DNA from: an uncultured Bacteroidia bacterium
GTDB lineage: Bacteria; Bacteroidota; Bacteroidia; Bacteroidales; F082
Length of the DNA: 64,000 nt
Direction of reading: 5' to 3'
Assembly: GCA_902774365.1 (NCBI GenBank)
Contig: CACYHX010000007.1
Coordinates: 62,001-126,000, forward strand
Shown here: piece by piece, positions 34,557-43,548 of the stretch
Layout: every line of letters begins with the position of its first letter
How positions within the stretch are numbered: position 1 is the first letter of the stretch
Position numbers and translations under genes: made by a program
The notes under the pieces: model-generated
The model's database searches: none
What the model was told of the DNA's origin: nothing
What the model saw: the letters and a program-made list of their open reading frames with translations, nothing else

Positions 34557-36944
34557 TCAAAACAGCTGTCTCCACCCGCAGCCGTTCCGCCACTCGGAGC
34601 AGCCATAAGCCGTCTTACCTTTTATTATATGTCCTTTGCCACACAACGGGCAGGGCTGACCGATGATGGCATCAGGATTATCAAAATTATTTGATACAGG
34701 ATGCTCTTCCGAACTCGCAGGATTCACCTCTATCATCTCAATTTGAATACCATATTTCTTTGCTAAGGAACGCAATGCTTCGGTGTATGTTATATGTTCA
34801 TGTTCCATGAGAAACTTAGCAGAATCACCTCCTTTACCACAACTGAAACATTTAAATATGTTTCGTGCAGGATTCACATTAAAAGTTCCTGACTTATCAT
34901 CATGAAAAGGACAAAATCCATTCAAATTATCTCCATGCCTCTTAAGCGTAACAAATTCGCCAACAACCTCTTCAATACGAGCTGCCTGTAGTATTTTACT
35001 TACAGTCTCCCTAGGAATAGTTTTTTTTGTTGTAGATTTGGACGAAACTGTCTTAGGGGTTTGCGCTGATGATTTCTTGGCAGCCATCTTTTTCGTCGCC
35101 AACTTCTTCGGTTTCTCCTCCACTGCCGCTGCCACCCGTCGGTTGCTGTTATCCAGCATCACCGTGGTGACAATCTCCGTCACCATTTGCTTCAATTCAT
35201 CGAGGAACTGCCTTGCCTCGTATTTGTGTTGCTCAATCTCACGGAGTTTCTTCTCCCAGATGCCCGTCAACTCGGCGCTCTTCAGCAGGTCCTCATGGAT
35301 GAGGCCGATAAGCTCGATGCCCGTGGGCGTGGGTTCCAAGCTCTTGCGCACCTTTTTAATATAGTTGCGCTTGAACAAGGTCTCGATGATGGCCGCACGC
35401 GTGGAAGGCCGTCCGATACCGTTTTCTTTCATCACCTCGCGCAACGACTCGTCGTCAACCAACTTGCCCGCCGTCTCCATGGCACGGAGCAAAGTGGCCT
35501 CAGTGTAAGGCTTCGGCGGTGCGGTCCACTTCTCGGCCAGCTGGGGCTGGTGCGGTCCGTGCTCGCCCTTAGCGAAGATGGGCAAGGTCCTCTCCTCGTC
35601 CTCCTGCCCTTCCTTGGTCCCTGAGCTTGACGAAGGGTTCTCCTCGTCTTGTTGCTTCTGAGGCTTGATGACCTCGCGCCAACCAGGGACAAGAATCTGC
35701 TTGCCCGAAGTCTTGAACTCCACGTCCTCCACCTTGCCTAAAACCGTAGTCGTGGCAAATTGGCAGTCGGGATAGAACACGGCGATGAAATGGCGACATA
35801 CCTCGTCGTAGACCTGCTGCTCGGCAAACGACAAGCCCTGCGGCACCACACCCGTCGGGATGATGGCATGGTGGTCGGTGACCTTGCTGTTGTCGAACAC
35901 CTTCTTGCTCTTGGGCAGCTTCTTGCCCGCCAAAGGCGCGGTGTATTCGGCGTAGTTGGTCAGCTTCGCCAAGATGCCAGGGCACTTGGGATAGATGTCG
36001 TCACTCAGATAGGTGGTATCCACACGCGGATAGGTGGTGTATTTCTTCTCGTAGAGGCTTTGGATGGTTTGCAAGGTCTGGTCGGCCGACATGTTGTATT
36101 TCTTGTTGCATTCCACCTGCAACGAAGTCAAGTCGTAGAGCCTCGGCGGGGCTTCCGTGCCTTTCTTGGTGGTGATGTCGGTCACAGTAAACTCTTTCCC
36201 TTCAACGCTTTGCAGGTCTTTTTGGCCGTCTTCCACGGAACCATACTTGCCCTTGGTGGCAGTGAATGTCGTATCCCTATAAATGGTCGACAGCACCCAA
36301 TAAGCCTCGGGCTTGAAGTTCACAATTTCGTGGTAACGGTTGACAATCAAGGCCAAAGTTGGGGTCTGCACCCTGCCAATGGACAGTACCTGTCGGTTTT
36401 GCCCGTATTTCAAGGTGTAGAGTCGTGTGGCGTTCATGCCCAGCAGCCAGTCACCGATGGCACGCGAGAGGCCTGCCTCATAAAGCGACTGATAGTCAGC
36501 CTGGTCCTTCAATGTCTTGAAGCCCTCACGGATGGACTCCTCGGTCAGGGACGAAATCCAAAGGCGCTTCACAGGACAATGCACGGCGGCCTTCTGCATC
36601 ACCCAGCGCTGGATGAGCTCTCCTTCCTGCCCAGCATCGCCGCAGTTCACGATTTCGTCGGCCTTCTGGAACAACGACTCGATGACCTTAAACTGCTTCT
36701 CCACACCTTTGTCGGCAATCAACTTGATACCAAAACGCGGCGGTATCATCGGCAGGCGGCTCAAGGCCCATGACTTCCATTGGTCGGTGTAGTCGTGCGG
36801 CTCCTTCAAGGTGCAGAGATGGCCGAAAGTCCACGTCACCTGGTAGCCGTTACCTTCCATGTAACCTTCATGGGAAGTGTTGGCTCCCAGCACTTTGGCG
36901 ATGTCGCGAGCGACGCTTGGTTTTTCGGCGATACAGACGATCAT
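34557..36944 (-). CDS. topB: DNA topoisomerase III with inserted CHC2 (primase-type) zinc finger
   Basis: A 795-residue type IA topoisomerase. The Toprim domain (MIVCIAEKPSVARDIAKVL, then GDAGQEGELI) is followed by the core, with catalytic Tyr305 in TTYPRVDTTYL and an FKRNYIKK winged part. It passes one DNA strand through another and decatenates. A Lys/Ser/Thr-rich linker then leads to a complete CHC2 zinc finger (about 645-745, CPFH...CFSCGKGGD), normally the N-terminus of DnaG primase. The chain ends in a four-Cys zinc ribbon (CPLCGKG...CSEWRNGCGW). The CHC2 stretch is visibly AT-richer than the rest of the gene. Confidence 0.92.
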   Translation of the reverse strand: MIVCIAEKPSVARDIAKVLGANTSHEGYMEGNGYQVTWTFGHLCTLKEPHDYTDQWKSWALSRLPMIPPRFGIKLIADKGVEKQFKVIESLFQKADEIVNCGDAGQEGELIQRWVMQKAAVHCPVKRLWISSLTEESIREGFKTLKDQADYQSLYEAGLSRAIGDWLLGMNATRLYTLKYGQNRQVLSIGRVQTPTLALIVNRYHEIVNFKPEAYWVLSTIYRDTTFTATKGKYGSVEDGQKDLQSVEGKEFTVTDITTKKGTEAPPRLYDLTSLQVECNKKYNMSADQTLQTIQSLYEKKYTTYPRVDTTYLSDDIYPKCPGILAKLTNYAEYTAPLAGKKLPKSKKVFDNSKVTDHHAIIPTGVVPQGLSFAEQQVYDEVCRHFIAVFYPDCQFATTTVLGKVEDVEFKTSGKQILVPGWREVIKPQKQQDEENPSSSSGTKEGQEDEERTLPIFAKGEHGPHQPQLAEKWTAPPKPYTEATLLRAMETAGKLVDDESLREVMKENGIGRPSTRAAIIETLFKRNYIKKVRKSLEPTPTGIELIGLIHEDLLKSAELTGIWEKKLREIEQHKYEARQFLDELKQMVTEIVTTVMLDNSNRRVAAAVEEKPKKLATKKMAAKKSSAQTPKTVSSKSTTKKTIPRETVSKILQAARIEEVVGEFVTLKRHGDNLNGFCPFHDDKSGTFNVNPARNIFKCFSCGKGGDSAKFLMEHEHITYTEALRSLAKKYGIQIEMIEVNPASSEEHPVSNNFDNPDAIIGQPCPLCGKGHIIKGKTAYGCSEWRNGCGWRQLF

Positions 36945-36946
36945 TG

Positions 36947-37090
36947 CAGTTGGCAGTTGTTCAGTTATTCAGTTGTTCAGTTGTCGCTTCGCGTCATTGA
37001 CTCGCTTCGCATCGTCGAATCTACGATTTGCGAGGAACGAAGCAATCTAGAGGTATAGTTGGGAGTTAGCAGTTATTCAGTTGGCAGTAG
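36947..37090. repeat. CAGTTGTT-type octamer repeats between topB and the antiporter
   Basis: The words CAGTTGG, CAGTTGT, TCAGTTAT, TCAGTTGT and TCAGTTGT run head to tail at 36947-36984. Related words (CAGTTATTCAGTTGG) recur at 37071-37085. Between them is a TCGCTTCGC-rich stretch with partial inverted symmetry. Short-period repeats like these are common between Bacteroidales genes. No coding content in the 150-nt gap. Confidence 0.6.
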
Positions 37091-37094
37091 ACGG

Positions 37095-39392
37095 TTATTC
37101 TGTTTGGAATTCTGTTTTCAGGTCGGCGGCCTTCACCTTCATCAGGAACTCGGCTTTGTCTTTTTGGGCTACAAACCACACCAAGTCGGCGGGTTGGAAG
37201 GTGATGCGTGCCGACGGGTTCAGGATGAAATGTCCCTCTCGCTCGATGGCAATCACCATAGCGTCATATTTGTCAGCCAGACCAGAATCCATCAAGGCGA
37301 TGCCGATGATAGGGCTGTCATGCTCGACTTCCACCTTATACAGATCCACCTCGCTCTCCTCATGTTCTTGAATCAGCCGCTCGTCAAAGAGCTCCACCCT
37401 CGGCAAGAGCAACCTCAGATGGTCCTCGTGCCCCACAAAGGTAATCTTATCGAACGGAAACAGCTGAAAATCAGACTTGGGCAATTCAAAAAGTTGTTTG
37501 CCACGTTCCACACTGACCACACTCACATTATAGTTGTCGCGGAAGTCCGTCTCCTTGATGAGCCGTCCAGCATAAGGGCTGTCGGGACTCAGCGTCATCT
37601 TCTGCAAATGGCAGTTTTCCTGCAAAATCTCGGGGATTTCAAACACCTGCACCTGCTGGCGCTTGTTGAGGTTGTCCAAGAAGTTGTTCTCGATGCGTTT
37701 GTAGAACTTCATCGCCGGACTCAGCACGCGCAGCATGATGGTAAAGCCCAGGGCCATGGCGATGTTGAGCAAACGGAAATACGGTGCTCCGATGCCCAAA
37801 TGCAGCCAGAAAGCCTCGTTGAAGAAATGCCTCAACACCGAAGTGGACACTACCCATACAATGAAGAAACGTAGGATGAAAATCAGAAGAATGGCGGTCT
37901 TGTTGAAACGGCTCTGTTCCATCAGCTTATGGGTGGTCCCAACCAAGGTGTGCCTGAAACCGATAGCCCAAAGGAAGGGCGAAAGCAGCGCCAAAGTAAT
38001 GGCCGCAGCGATGGCGTTGCCCCACAAGCCCGGCACATAAATCATAACCAGACTACCCACCCAGAAACAGATGAAAATCAACGCGATGACGATGGCGATA
38101 TAGATGACGATGTACTTGAACTGTCGCCCGATGAAACTGGCCATGCTCACTTTCTTGCCGCTCTTCACCTTGATGCCTCGGTCGCTGTTTTCCAGATGGT
38201 TAAGCCATTTGTCAGACACGTGAGTGCTTACCCATCGATACGTGGGATTGGCCGCCTTGATGAAGTAAGGCGTGAGGAAGGTCGTGATGATGGACACCGA
38301 GACAATGATGGGATACAGGAACTCGTCGATGACACCATAACTGAGGCCCAACGACGCAATGATGAACGAGAACTCACCAATCTGGCAGAAACAGAAACCG
38401 CCTTGTATGGACTGCTTCAGGCCCAGACCCGCCAGCAGGCGTCCGCCGACGTTACTCAACGGTTTGAAGATGACCAACACTAAGGTCACGACCAAAATCT
38501 GCCACCAGTAATTCACCAAAATCTGCGGGTCGACCATCATACCCACCGAGACGAAGAATACCGCGCCAAACAGGTTCTTGATAGGCGTCGTGACTTTGTG
38601 AATCATCTCGGCCTCAAGGGTCTCGGCCAAGATAGAGCCCATGATGAAAGCGCCCAAGGCGGACGAGAATCCCGCCAAGTTGGCCAGCACCACCATCAGG
38701 AAACAAAGGCCTACCGAAAACACCGTCAGGGTCTCCTCCGTCATGAACTTACGCGCCCAGCGCAACACCGTCGGCACCAAGAAGATGCCGCCGATGAACC
38801 ATATCAGCAGGAAGAAACCGAGTTTCAACATACTGGTAACCAGCTGCATGCCATCGAAGGTCTTGCTCACCGCCAAAGTTGAGAGGATGACCATCAGCAA
38901 GACGGCCTCCAGGTCTTCCACCACCAACTCACCGATAACGTTGCCGCTGAACTTCTCGCGATGCAACTTCATGTCGTCGAAGGCTTTGGCAATAATCGTG
39001 GTGGACGAGATGGAGAGCATGGCGCCGAGGAAGATGCTGTCCATCTGCGACCAGCCTAGCAGCTTGCCGAGCGAGAAGCCTACGACACACATCGTCACCA
39101 ACTCGGTCAGGGCGGTGATGCCCACCGTCCCTCCTACTTTCTTCAACTTCTTGAAGCTGAACTCCAAGCCGATGCCGAACAGCATGAACACCATGCCGAT
39201 TTCGCTCCAGGTCTCCACGCTCGTGTGGTCGTTGACGACAGGGAACCATTCAAAATTGGGTCCGATCAAGAACCCTGCGATGATATAGCCCAGCACGACA
39301 GGCTGCTTCAACCACTTGAAAATCACTGTGGTGATGCCTGCCGTAACCAGAATCAGGGCGAGATCGGAAAATAGGGCGGGTAAGGATTCCAT
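37095..39392 (-). CDS. CPA2 cation:proton antiporter with C-terminal TrkA-C domains (KefB-like)
   Basis: A 765-residue membrane protein. Residues 1-400 hold about twelve helices of a Na+/H+ or K+/H+ exchanger domain (VLGYIIAGFLIGPNFEW, GIGLEFSFKKLKKVGG, LGAMLSISSTTIIAKAFDD, FSSALGAFIMGSILAET). A second hydrophobic block spans about 430-580. Two RCK_C/TrkA-C ligand-binding domains occupy about 590-755. There is no NAD-binding TrkA-N domain, unlike KefB/KefC. Probably potassium or sodium homeostasis. Monocistronic, with its -7 box at 39413-39420. Confidence 0.9.
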   Translation of the reverse strand: MESLPALFSDLALILVTAGITTVIFKWLKQPVVLGYIIAGFLIGPNFEWFPVVNDHTSVETWSEIGMVFMLFGIGLEFSFKKLKKVGGTVGITALTELVTMCVVGFSLGKLLGWSQMDSIFLGAMLSISSTTIIAKAFDDMKLHREKFSGNVIGELVVEDLEAVLLMVILSTLAVSKTFDGMQLVTSMLKLGFFLLIWFIGGIFLVPTVLRWARKFMTEETLTVFSVGLCFLMVVLANLAGFSSALGAFIMGSILAETLEAEMIHKVTTPIKNLFGAVFFVSVGMMVDPQILVNYWWQILVVTLVLVIFKPLSNVGGRLLAGLGLKQSIQGGFCFCQIGEFSFIIASLGLSYGVIDEFLYPIIVSVSIITTFLTPYFIKAANPTYRWVSTHVSDKWLNHLENSDRGIKVKSGKKVSMASFIGRQFKYIVIYIAIVIALIFICFWVGSLVMIYVPGLWGNAIAAAITLALLSPFLWAIGFRHTLVGTTHKLMEQSRFNKTAILLIFILRFFIVWVVSTSVLRHFFNEAFWLHLGIGAPYFRLLNIAMALGFTIMLRVLSPAMKFYKRIENNFLDNLNKRQQVQVFEIPEILQENCHLQKMTLSPDSPYAGRLIKETDFRDNYNVSVVSVERGKQLFELPKSDFQLFPFDKITFVGHEDHLRLLLPRVELFDERLIQEHEESEVDLYKVEVEHDSPIIGIALMDSGLADKYDAMVIAIEREGHFILNPSARITFQPADLVWFVAQKDKAEFLMKVKAADLKTEFQTE

Positions 39393-39412
39393 AAATTGAT
39401 TTCTTTGTGGGG

Positions 39413-39420
39413 CAAAGATA
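39413..39420 (-). promoter_or_regulatory. -7 box of the antiporter gene, directly after the upstream terminator
   Basis: TATCTTTG on the minus strand, about 20 nt before the ATG at 39392; it begins one base after the T-tract of the acyl-CoA synthetase terminator. Confidence 0.6.
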
Positions 39421-39421
39421 C

Positions 39422-39451
39422 AAAAAAAGCGGCTTCCTTAGAAACCGCTTT
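39422..39451 (-). terminator. Intrinsic terminator of the acyl-CoA synthetase gene
   Basis: AAAGCGG (39426-39432) pairs with CCGCTTT (39445-39451), followed on the minus strand by a run of T (plus A 39422-39428); 4 nt after the stop. Confidence 0.75.
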
Positions 39452-39455
39452 CAAT

Positions 39456-41279
39456 TTATTCCGCAAACATCCCGTCAATCAAGTCCTTGTAGTGCTCGGC
39501 GACGATTTTGCGGCGCAGCTTGAGGCTCGGCGTGATCTCGCCCTCTTCGATGGTCCACTCACGGTCGATCAGCTCGAAACGCTTGATCTTTTCGTAGTCG
39601 CCGAAGAACTTGTTGTAGCTCTCCACCTCCTTGCGGAAACGGTCGTTGACGGCCTTCGCCTTGATCATCTCCGTGTTGGTGGTATATGGGATGTGGTTCT
39701 CCTCACACCATGTCTTGAGGCTCTCGAAGTTGGGCACGATGAGGGCTGCGGCAAACTTCTGGTTCTCACCCACCACCATCATCATGCTGATGAGCGGCGA
39801 CTCGGTGAACTTGCCTTCAATCAGCGCCGGCGAGATGTACTTACCCATCGAGTCCTTGAAGATTTCCTTCATGCGACCCGTAATCTTCAGCAAGCCGTCC
39901 TCGTCGAACTCGCCGATGTCACCTGTGTGGAAGTAGCCTTCCACATCGATGGCGTCGCGGGTGGCTTCCTCGTTCTTGTAATAGCCCTTCATCACCGGCG
40001 AGCCTTTCACGAGGATCTCGCCCGATTCAGGATCTATCTTGATGTGTACACTCTCGCAAGGCACACCCACCGTCCCGGCCTTGATGATGCCCAAAGCCAA
40101 GCTATTGGTGGCAATCACCGGCGAGGTCTCGGTCAAGCCGTAGCCTTCCACGATGGGGATGTCCATGGCGGCAAACAGTCGCACCAAGCGAGGTTGCAAG
40201 CTGGCGCCACCGGAGATGATGAACTCCAGATGTCCGCCGAAAGCCTTGCGCACATCCTTAAAGACCAGTCTGTTGGCTATATACAACTTGAAGCGATAAG
40301 CCCGTTGAGGTTTCTTCTCCGTCTCATCATAGCGTTCCGCCAACTTGAAAGCCCAGAGGAAGATGCGTTTTTTCATGCCTGTCAGTTTGTCCCCTTTGCG
40401 CATAAAGCCATTATAGACCTTCTCGACGATACGAGGCACGGTGGTGAAATGCTCGGGCTTCACATCGGCGATGTCGCGCATGATGGTGCCGAAGTTCTCC
40501 ACATAATAGGTGGCATTGCCAAGATAAAGGTGGGTGTACAACACCGAACGCTCGTAGATATGCGACAAAGGCAAGAAACTCACCACTTTATGCGAACTCG
40601 GCACCGGATAATGCGGTCCATAGTAGGCCACGCAGCTCATCAGGTTGTTATGCGTCAGCATGACGCCTTTGGGCGTGCCCAGCGTACCCGAGGTATATAT
40701 GATGGTGGCCACGTCTTCTGGGTCGACGGCGTCCTTATGGGCCTGCAAGGCGGTTTGGCTCTTCTTGTCGATCTTGACGGAGACCATTAGACCGCGCAAA
40801 GTCATCATTCCTTCCACGGGGTTGAAAGCGAACTCCTTAGGCCGCACGGGCATCTTGTCGAGAACGCTTTTCACCTTCTTATGGATAAGAGAGCCTTCCA
40901 CGAAGACCACTTTGGGGTCGGCATGGTTGAGGATATGCTCGTAGTCGCTCTGGCGTGCCGTAGGATAGACAGGAACCAAGATGGCACCAATCTGCTGGAC
41001 AGCAAAATCCACCATATTCCATTGGGGACAATTGTTGGAGGCCAAGGCGACGCGGTCACCTTTACCCACGCCCAAGCCAATCAGTCCTTGGCTAATCACA
41101 TCGGTCATCTTCACAAAGTCACGGCTGATGTATTTTTTCCAAGAACCGTCTACCTTACTGGCAAACATCACTTTCTTTTTGCCATACTTCTCCACAAACC
41201 TCGGCAGCAAGTCGAAGGTGCGGGATGGGATATCAGGATAGGCCTGAACGGTTTTCTTATTGTTAGTTTTCTTATCCAT
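39456..41279 (-). CDS. Long-chain fatty acid--CoA ligase (AMP-forming)
   Basis: A 607-residue cytosolic or membrane-associated enzyme that activates fatty acids to acyl-CoA through an acyl-adenylate. The P-loop is YTSGTLGTPKGVMLTHNN (about 195). The A5-type motif is EGYGLTETSPV. The ATP-binding Asp and hinge are in YFHTGDIGEFDEDGLLKITGRMKEIF, and the C-terminal domain has the GKYISPALIE loop with its lysine region. Length and motifs match Bacteroidota FadD-type enzymes. Single gene, divergent from the phosphopantetheinyl transferase gene. Confidence 0.9.
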   Translation of the reverse strand: MDKKTNNKKTVQAYPDIPSRTFDLLPRFVEKYGKKKVMFASKVDGSWKKYISRDFVKMTDVISQGLIGLGVGKGDRVALASNNCPQWNMVDFAVQQIGAILVPVYPTARQSDYEHILNHADPKVVFVEGSLIHKKVKSVLDKMPVRPKEFAFNPVEGMMTLRGLMVSVKIDKKSQTALQAHKDAVDPEDVATIIYTSGTLGTPKGVMLTHNNLMSCVAYYGPHYPVPSSHKVVSFLPLSHIYERSVLYTHLYLGNATYYVENFGTIMRDIADVKPEHFTTVPRIVEKVYNGFMRKGDKLTGMKKRIFLWAFKLAERYDETEKKPQRAYRFKLYIANRLVFKDVRKAFGGHLEFIISGGASLQPRLVRLFAAMDIPIVEGYGLTETSPVIATNSLALGIIKAGTVGVPCESVHIKIDPESGEILVKGSPVMKGYYKNEEATRDAIDVEGYFHTGDIGEFDEDGLLKITGRMKEIFKDSMGKYISPALIEGKFTESPLISMMMVVGENQKFAAALIVPNFESLKTWCEENHIPYTTNTEMIKAKAVNDRFRKEVESYNKFFGDYEKIKRFELIDREWTIEEGEITPSLKLRRKIVAEHYKDLIDGMFAE

Positions 41280-41403
41280 GGTTCCGAAAATTGATGCGAA
41301 GATAGTGCTTTATTTGATAAAACCAATTTTTTATCCAAACAAAAGGCTTTTTTATGAACCAAATAGGGCTTTTTTTCAATGAAGAACATTCAAAAAGAAT
41401 GTT

Positions 41404-41411
41404 TATTTTTG
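41404..41411 (+). promoter_or_regulatory. -7 box of the phosphopantetheinyl transferase gene
   Basis: TATTTTTG, 16 nt before the ATG at 41428. The remaining part of the 148-nt gap is AT-rich with no other feature. Confidence 0.5.
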
Positions 41412-41427
41412 CGCCAAAAATAGGCTT

Positions 41428-41994
41428 ATGGTTTCCATTTTCGACGACATGAACCAAGTCACCGAAGCCGAGGTACAGCGGATGCTACCTTTAGTGGACG
41501 AGCAACGCCGCAACGAGGCCTTGCGTTACAGGTTTTTGTTCGGCCAGTTCGCCTGCCTGAAGTCGTGGCTAATGCTGAAAGACCTGCTGAAAACACTGGG
41601 TGTCAACGACTTGAAAATGGATCGTAACGAACTCGGCAAGCCTTCCCTTGTCCATCATCCAGAGGTGCATTTCAACCTCAGCCACTGCAAAAACGGCATC
41701 GCCGTGGTGGTCGACTCCTCCCCTGTCGGCATCGACATTGAGAGCTTCAGGAAGGACAACATCGCCCTTGTCAAAAGAACGATGAACGCCGCCGAAGCCG
41801 AATGGATTCGCGCCTCGTCGGCCCCTGTCGAGACCTTCACCCAGTTTTGGACCAAGAAAGAAGCCGTGTTGAAGCTGCGTGGCACGGGCATCGTAGATGA
41901 CCTGCATCATGTGCTTGACGGCAGCGACTATCGGCTTGAGACGCACGTCGACCGAGAAAAACACTATGCTTGGAGCATAGCCTACACGCAATAA
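41428..41994 (+). CDS. 4'-phosphopantetheinyl transferase superfamily protein (Sfp-like)
   Basis: A 188-residue cytosolic enzyme that moves phosphopantetheine from CoA to a carrier protein serine. Signature motifs are present: FNLSHCKNGIAVVVDSSPVGIDIE (magnesium-binding Asp and Glu) and FWTKKEAVLKLRGTGI near residue 137. Somewhat short for Sfp itself but normal for Bacteroidota members. It probably activates acyl or peptidyl carrier proteins, for example in flexirubin-like or aryl-polyene lipid synthesis; no such cluster is visible here. Monocistronic, ending at a bidirectional terminator. Confidence 0.88.
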   Translation: MVSIFDDMNQVTEAEVQRMLPLVDEQRRNEALRYRFLFGQFACLKSWLMLKDLLKTLGVNDLKMDRNELGKPSLVHHPEVHFNLSHCKNGIAVVVDSSPVGIDIESFRKDNIALVKRTMNAAEAEWIRASSAPVETFTQFWTKKEAVLKLRGTGIVDDLHHVLDGSDYRLETHVDREKHYAWSIAYTQ

Positions 41995-42022
41995 AAAAAG
42001 GACTGCGACTGCAGTCCTTTTT
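41993..42022. terminator. Bidirectional terminator between the Sfp-like and carbamate kinase genes
   Basis: AAAAAGGACTGC (41995-42006) pairs with GCAGTCCTTTTT (42011-42022) over a 4-nt loop, with T-runs on both strands. Confidence 0.85.
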
Positions 42023-42042
42023 GTTCACAATCATTTGCCTTA

Positions 42043-42984
42043 TTAGGCGATGATTCTCGTCCCGCAGGTCGGGTCGCCAAGACGCGTGGCCTCGGTGATG
42101 ATGGCCTCGTGGCCTGTGGCTTCCACGAACAGGATGGCGGCGCGTACCTTGGGAGCCATGCTGCCCTCGGTGAACTGACCGTCGGCGAGGTGTTTCTTGG
42201 CCTCGGCCACCGTGATGGTGTCGAGCGCCTGCTCGTTCTCCTTGCGGAAGTTGATGTAGACCTTCGGCACGTCGGTGAGGATGTAGAACTCATCGGCGTG
42301 GATGTTGATGGCGGTCATGGCCGATGCCAAGTCCTTGTCGATGACAGCTTCAACGCCGCCAAGGCTGCCGTCGGGCTTCTCGATGACAGGGATGCCACCG
42401 CCGCCCACAGTGATGACGACGTTGCCCTGTTCGGCAAGCTGCTTCACCAGCTCCACGTTCTGGATGGCGATGGGCTTCGGCGAAGCCACCACCTTACGCC
42501 AGCCGCGGCCTTTGGGGTCTTCCTTATAGACGGCACCCGTCTCGGCAGCATACTTCTCGGCTTCTTCCTTGCTGTAGTAAGGGCCGACGGGTTTGGTGGG
42601 GTTCTGGAACATGGGGTCGTTCTTGTCGACGACGACTTGCGTCACCAAAGTGACCACGTTACGCTTCAGGCCATGCTTGGCGAAGGTCTTGCCCAGGCCC
42701 ATCTCAATCATAAAGCCGATCAGGCCTTGGGTCTCTGCCACGCAGAAGTCAATAGGCATGCCCGGCACGCCAAACTGATGGCTGCCAGCCTCATGCTGAA
42801 GCATGACATTGCCCACCTGAGGACCGTTGCCATGGCCGATGACCAGATTATAATCGTTTTTCAGGAAGGGAAGCAACGATTGGCACGTCTCGGTGACGTT
42901 CTCCATCTGTTCCTTGTACGTTCCTTTTTGACCGCCTCTCAAAAGTGCGTTTCCGCCAAAGGCGATGACTGCTAATTTCTTCAT
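42043..42984 (-). CDS. arcC: Carbamate kinase
   Basis: A 313-residue cytosolic enzyme of the amino-acid kinase fold that makes ATP from carbamoyl phosphate. Family motifs: MKKLAVIAFGGNALL, VIGHGNGPQVGNV, the variable lid, GNVVITVGGGGIPVI and ASAMTAINIHADEFYILTDVP. Full length. In many bacteria it sits with arginine deiminase genes; here it stands alone. A ureohydrolase gene occurs 26 kb away but there is no sign of linkage. Confidence 0.93.
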   Translation of the reverse strand: MKKLAVIAFGGNALLRGGQKGTYKEQMENVTETCQSLLPFLKNDYNLVIGHGNGPQVGNVMLQHEAGSHQFGVPGMPIDFCVAETQGLIGFMIEMGLGKTFAKHGLKRNVVTLVTQVVVDKNDPMFQNPTKPVGPYYSKEEAEKYAAETGAVYKEDPKGRGWRKVVASPKPIAIQNVELVKQLAEQGNVVITVGGGGIPVIEKPDGSLGGVEAVIDKDLASAMTAINIHADEFYILTDVPKVYINFRKENEQALDTITVAEAKKHLADGQFTEGSMAPKVRAAILFVEATGHEAIITEATRLGDPTCGTRIIA

Positions 42985-43047
42985 TATTCGGAATTTAAGA
43001 TTTAAGGATTCAAAGATTTAAAATTTCAGGATTCAACCGTGATTTGT

Positions 43048-43112
43048 CGGCTGCCACGATGTGACAGCCCTACAACTCTTAATTATCAATTATCAATTAT
43101 CAATTGTCAATT
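43048..43112. repeat. Dispersed palindromic element plus ATTATCA tandem repeat
   Basis: CGGCTGCCACGATGTGACAG and the CCCTACAACTCT that follows (43048-43079) recur almost unchanged at 54251-54282 and 54292-54323. GGCTGcCAC/GTGaCAGCC forms a near-perfect inverted repeat. It is followed at 43081-43112 by four to five copies of AATTATC. The gap 42985-43117 contains also TTTAAGATT-type short repeats and no gene. Confidence 0.65.
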
Positions 43113-43117
43113 CAGAA

Positions 43118-43465
43118 TTACTTCCTCAAATAAGTGACGGAATATCCATCTTGTCCAATCACCAGGTTCTTCTCGTCGAGAGAAATAATGTTGTTGGTGT
43201 CTGAGAATTTCTCGTGGGAATAGCCGTTGGTTTCGCCATGGAGAATCAGCAAGTCGCCGTTTCTCTCCCAAGTCTTATACTCCCTGAAACCAGTGTTGAT
43301 GTTCACCACTTCGCCGTTGTCAAGCAAAGTGAAGCCCACTTCGCCCAGCAAACTGCCTTCGGCAGCAGGTTCGACCCAGGTTCCGACGATGGAGGGACGC
43401 GAGCATGAGGCAAAGACGAGTCCCATCATTCCGCATAAAGCAATAATAATCAAACGTTTATTCAT
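43118..43465 (-). CDS. Lipocalin-like lipoprotein
   Basis: From the ATG at 43465 (MNKRLIIIALCGMMGLVFASC) the protein is 115 residues with a lipobox ending in Cys21. The mature part opens SIVGTWVEPA and follows with short beta strands (GFTLLDNGEVVNI, TWERNGDLLILHGE). This is the lipocalin-like pattern of many Bacteroidales lipoproteins that begin with GTW. The ten extra residues in the longer frame precede the signal and are excluded. Ligand unknown. Stands alone upstream of the S8 protease gene on the same strand. Confidence 0.7.
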   Translation of the reverse strand: MNKRLIIIALCGMMGLVFASCSRPSIVGTWVEPAAEGSLLGEVGFTLLDNGEVVNINTGFREYKTWERNGDLLILHGETNGYSHEKFSDTNNIISLDEKNLVIGQDGYSVTYLRK

Positions 43466-43548
43466 TTCTTTCTCTTCTTTGATTTGGAGCGGCAAAGGTA
43501 GGGATTATTTCCTTAAACAAAGCATTTCCAAAGAATTATTTTTCACTA

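Noticed and set aside
39396..40790. 464-codon plus-strand open frame opposite the acyl-CoA synthetase gene
   Set aside because: It mirrors the minus-strand ligase with all its motifs. The translation is His/Val/Asp-rich shadow sequence with no domain.
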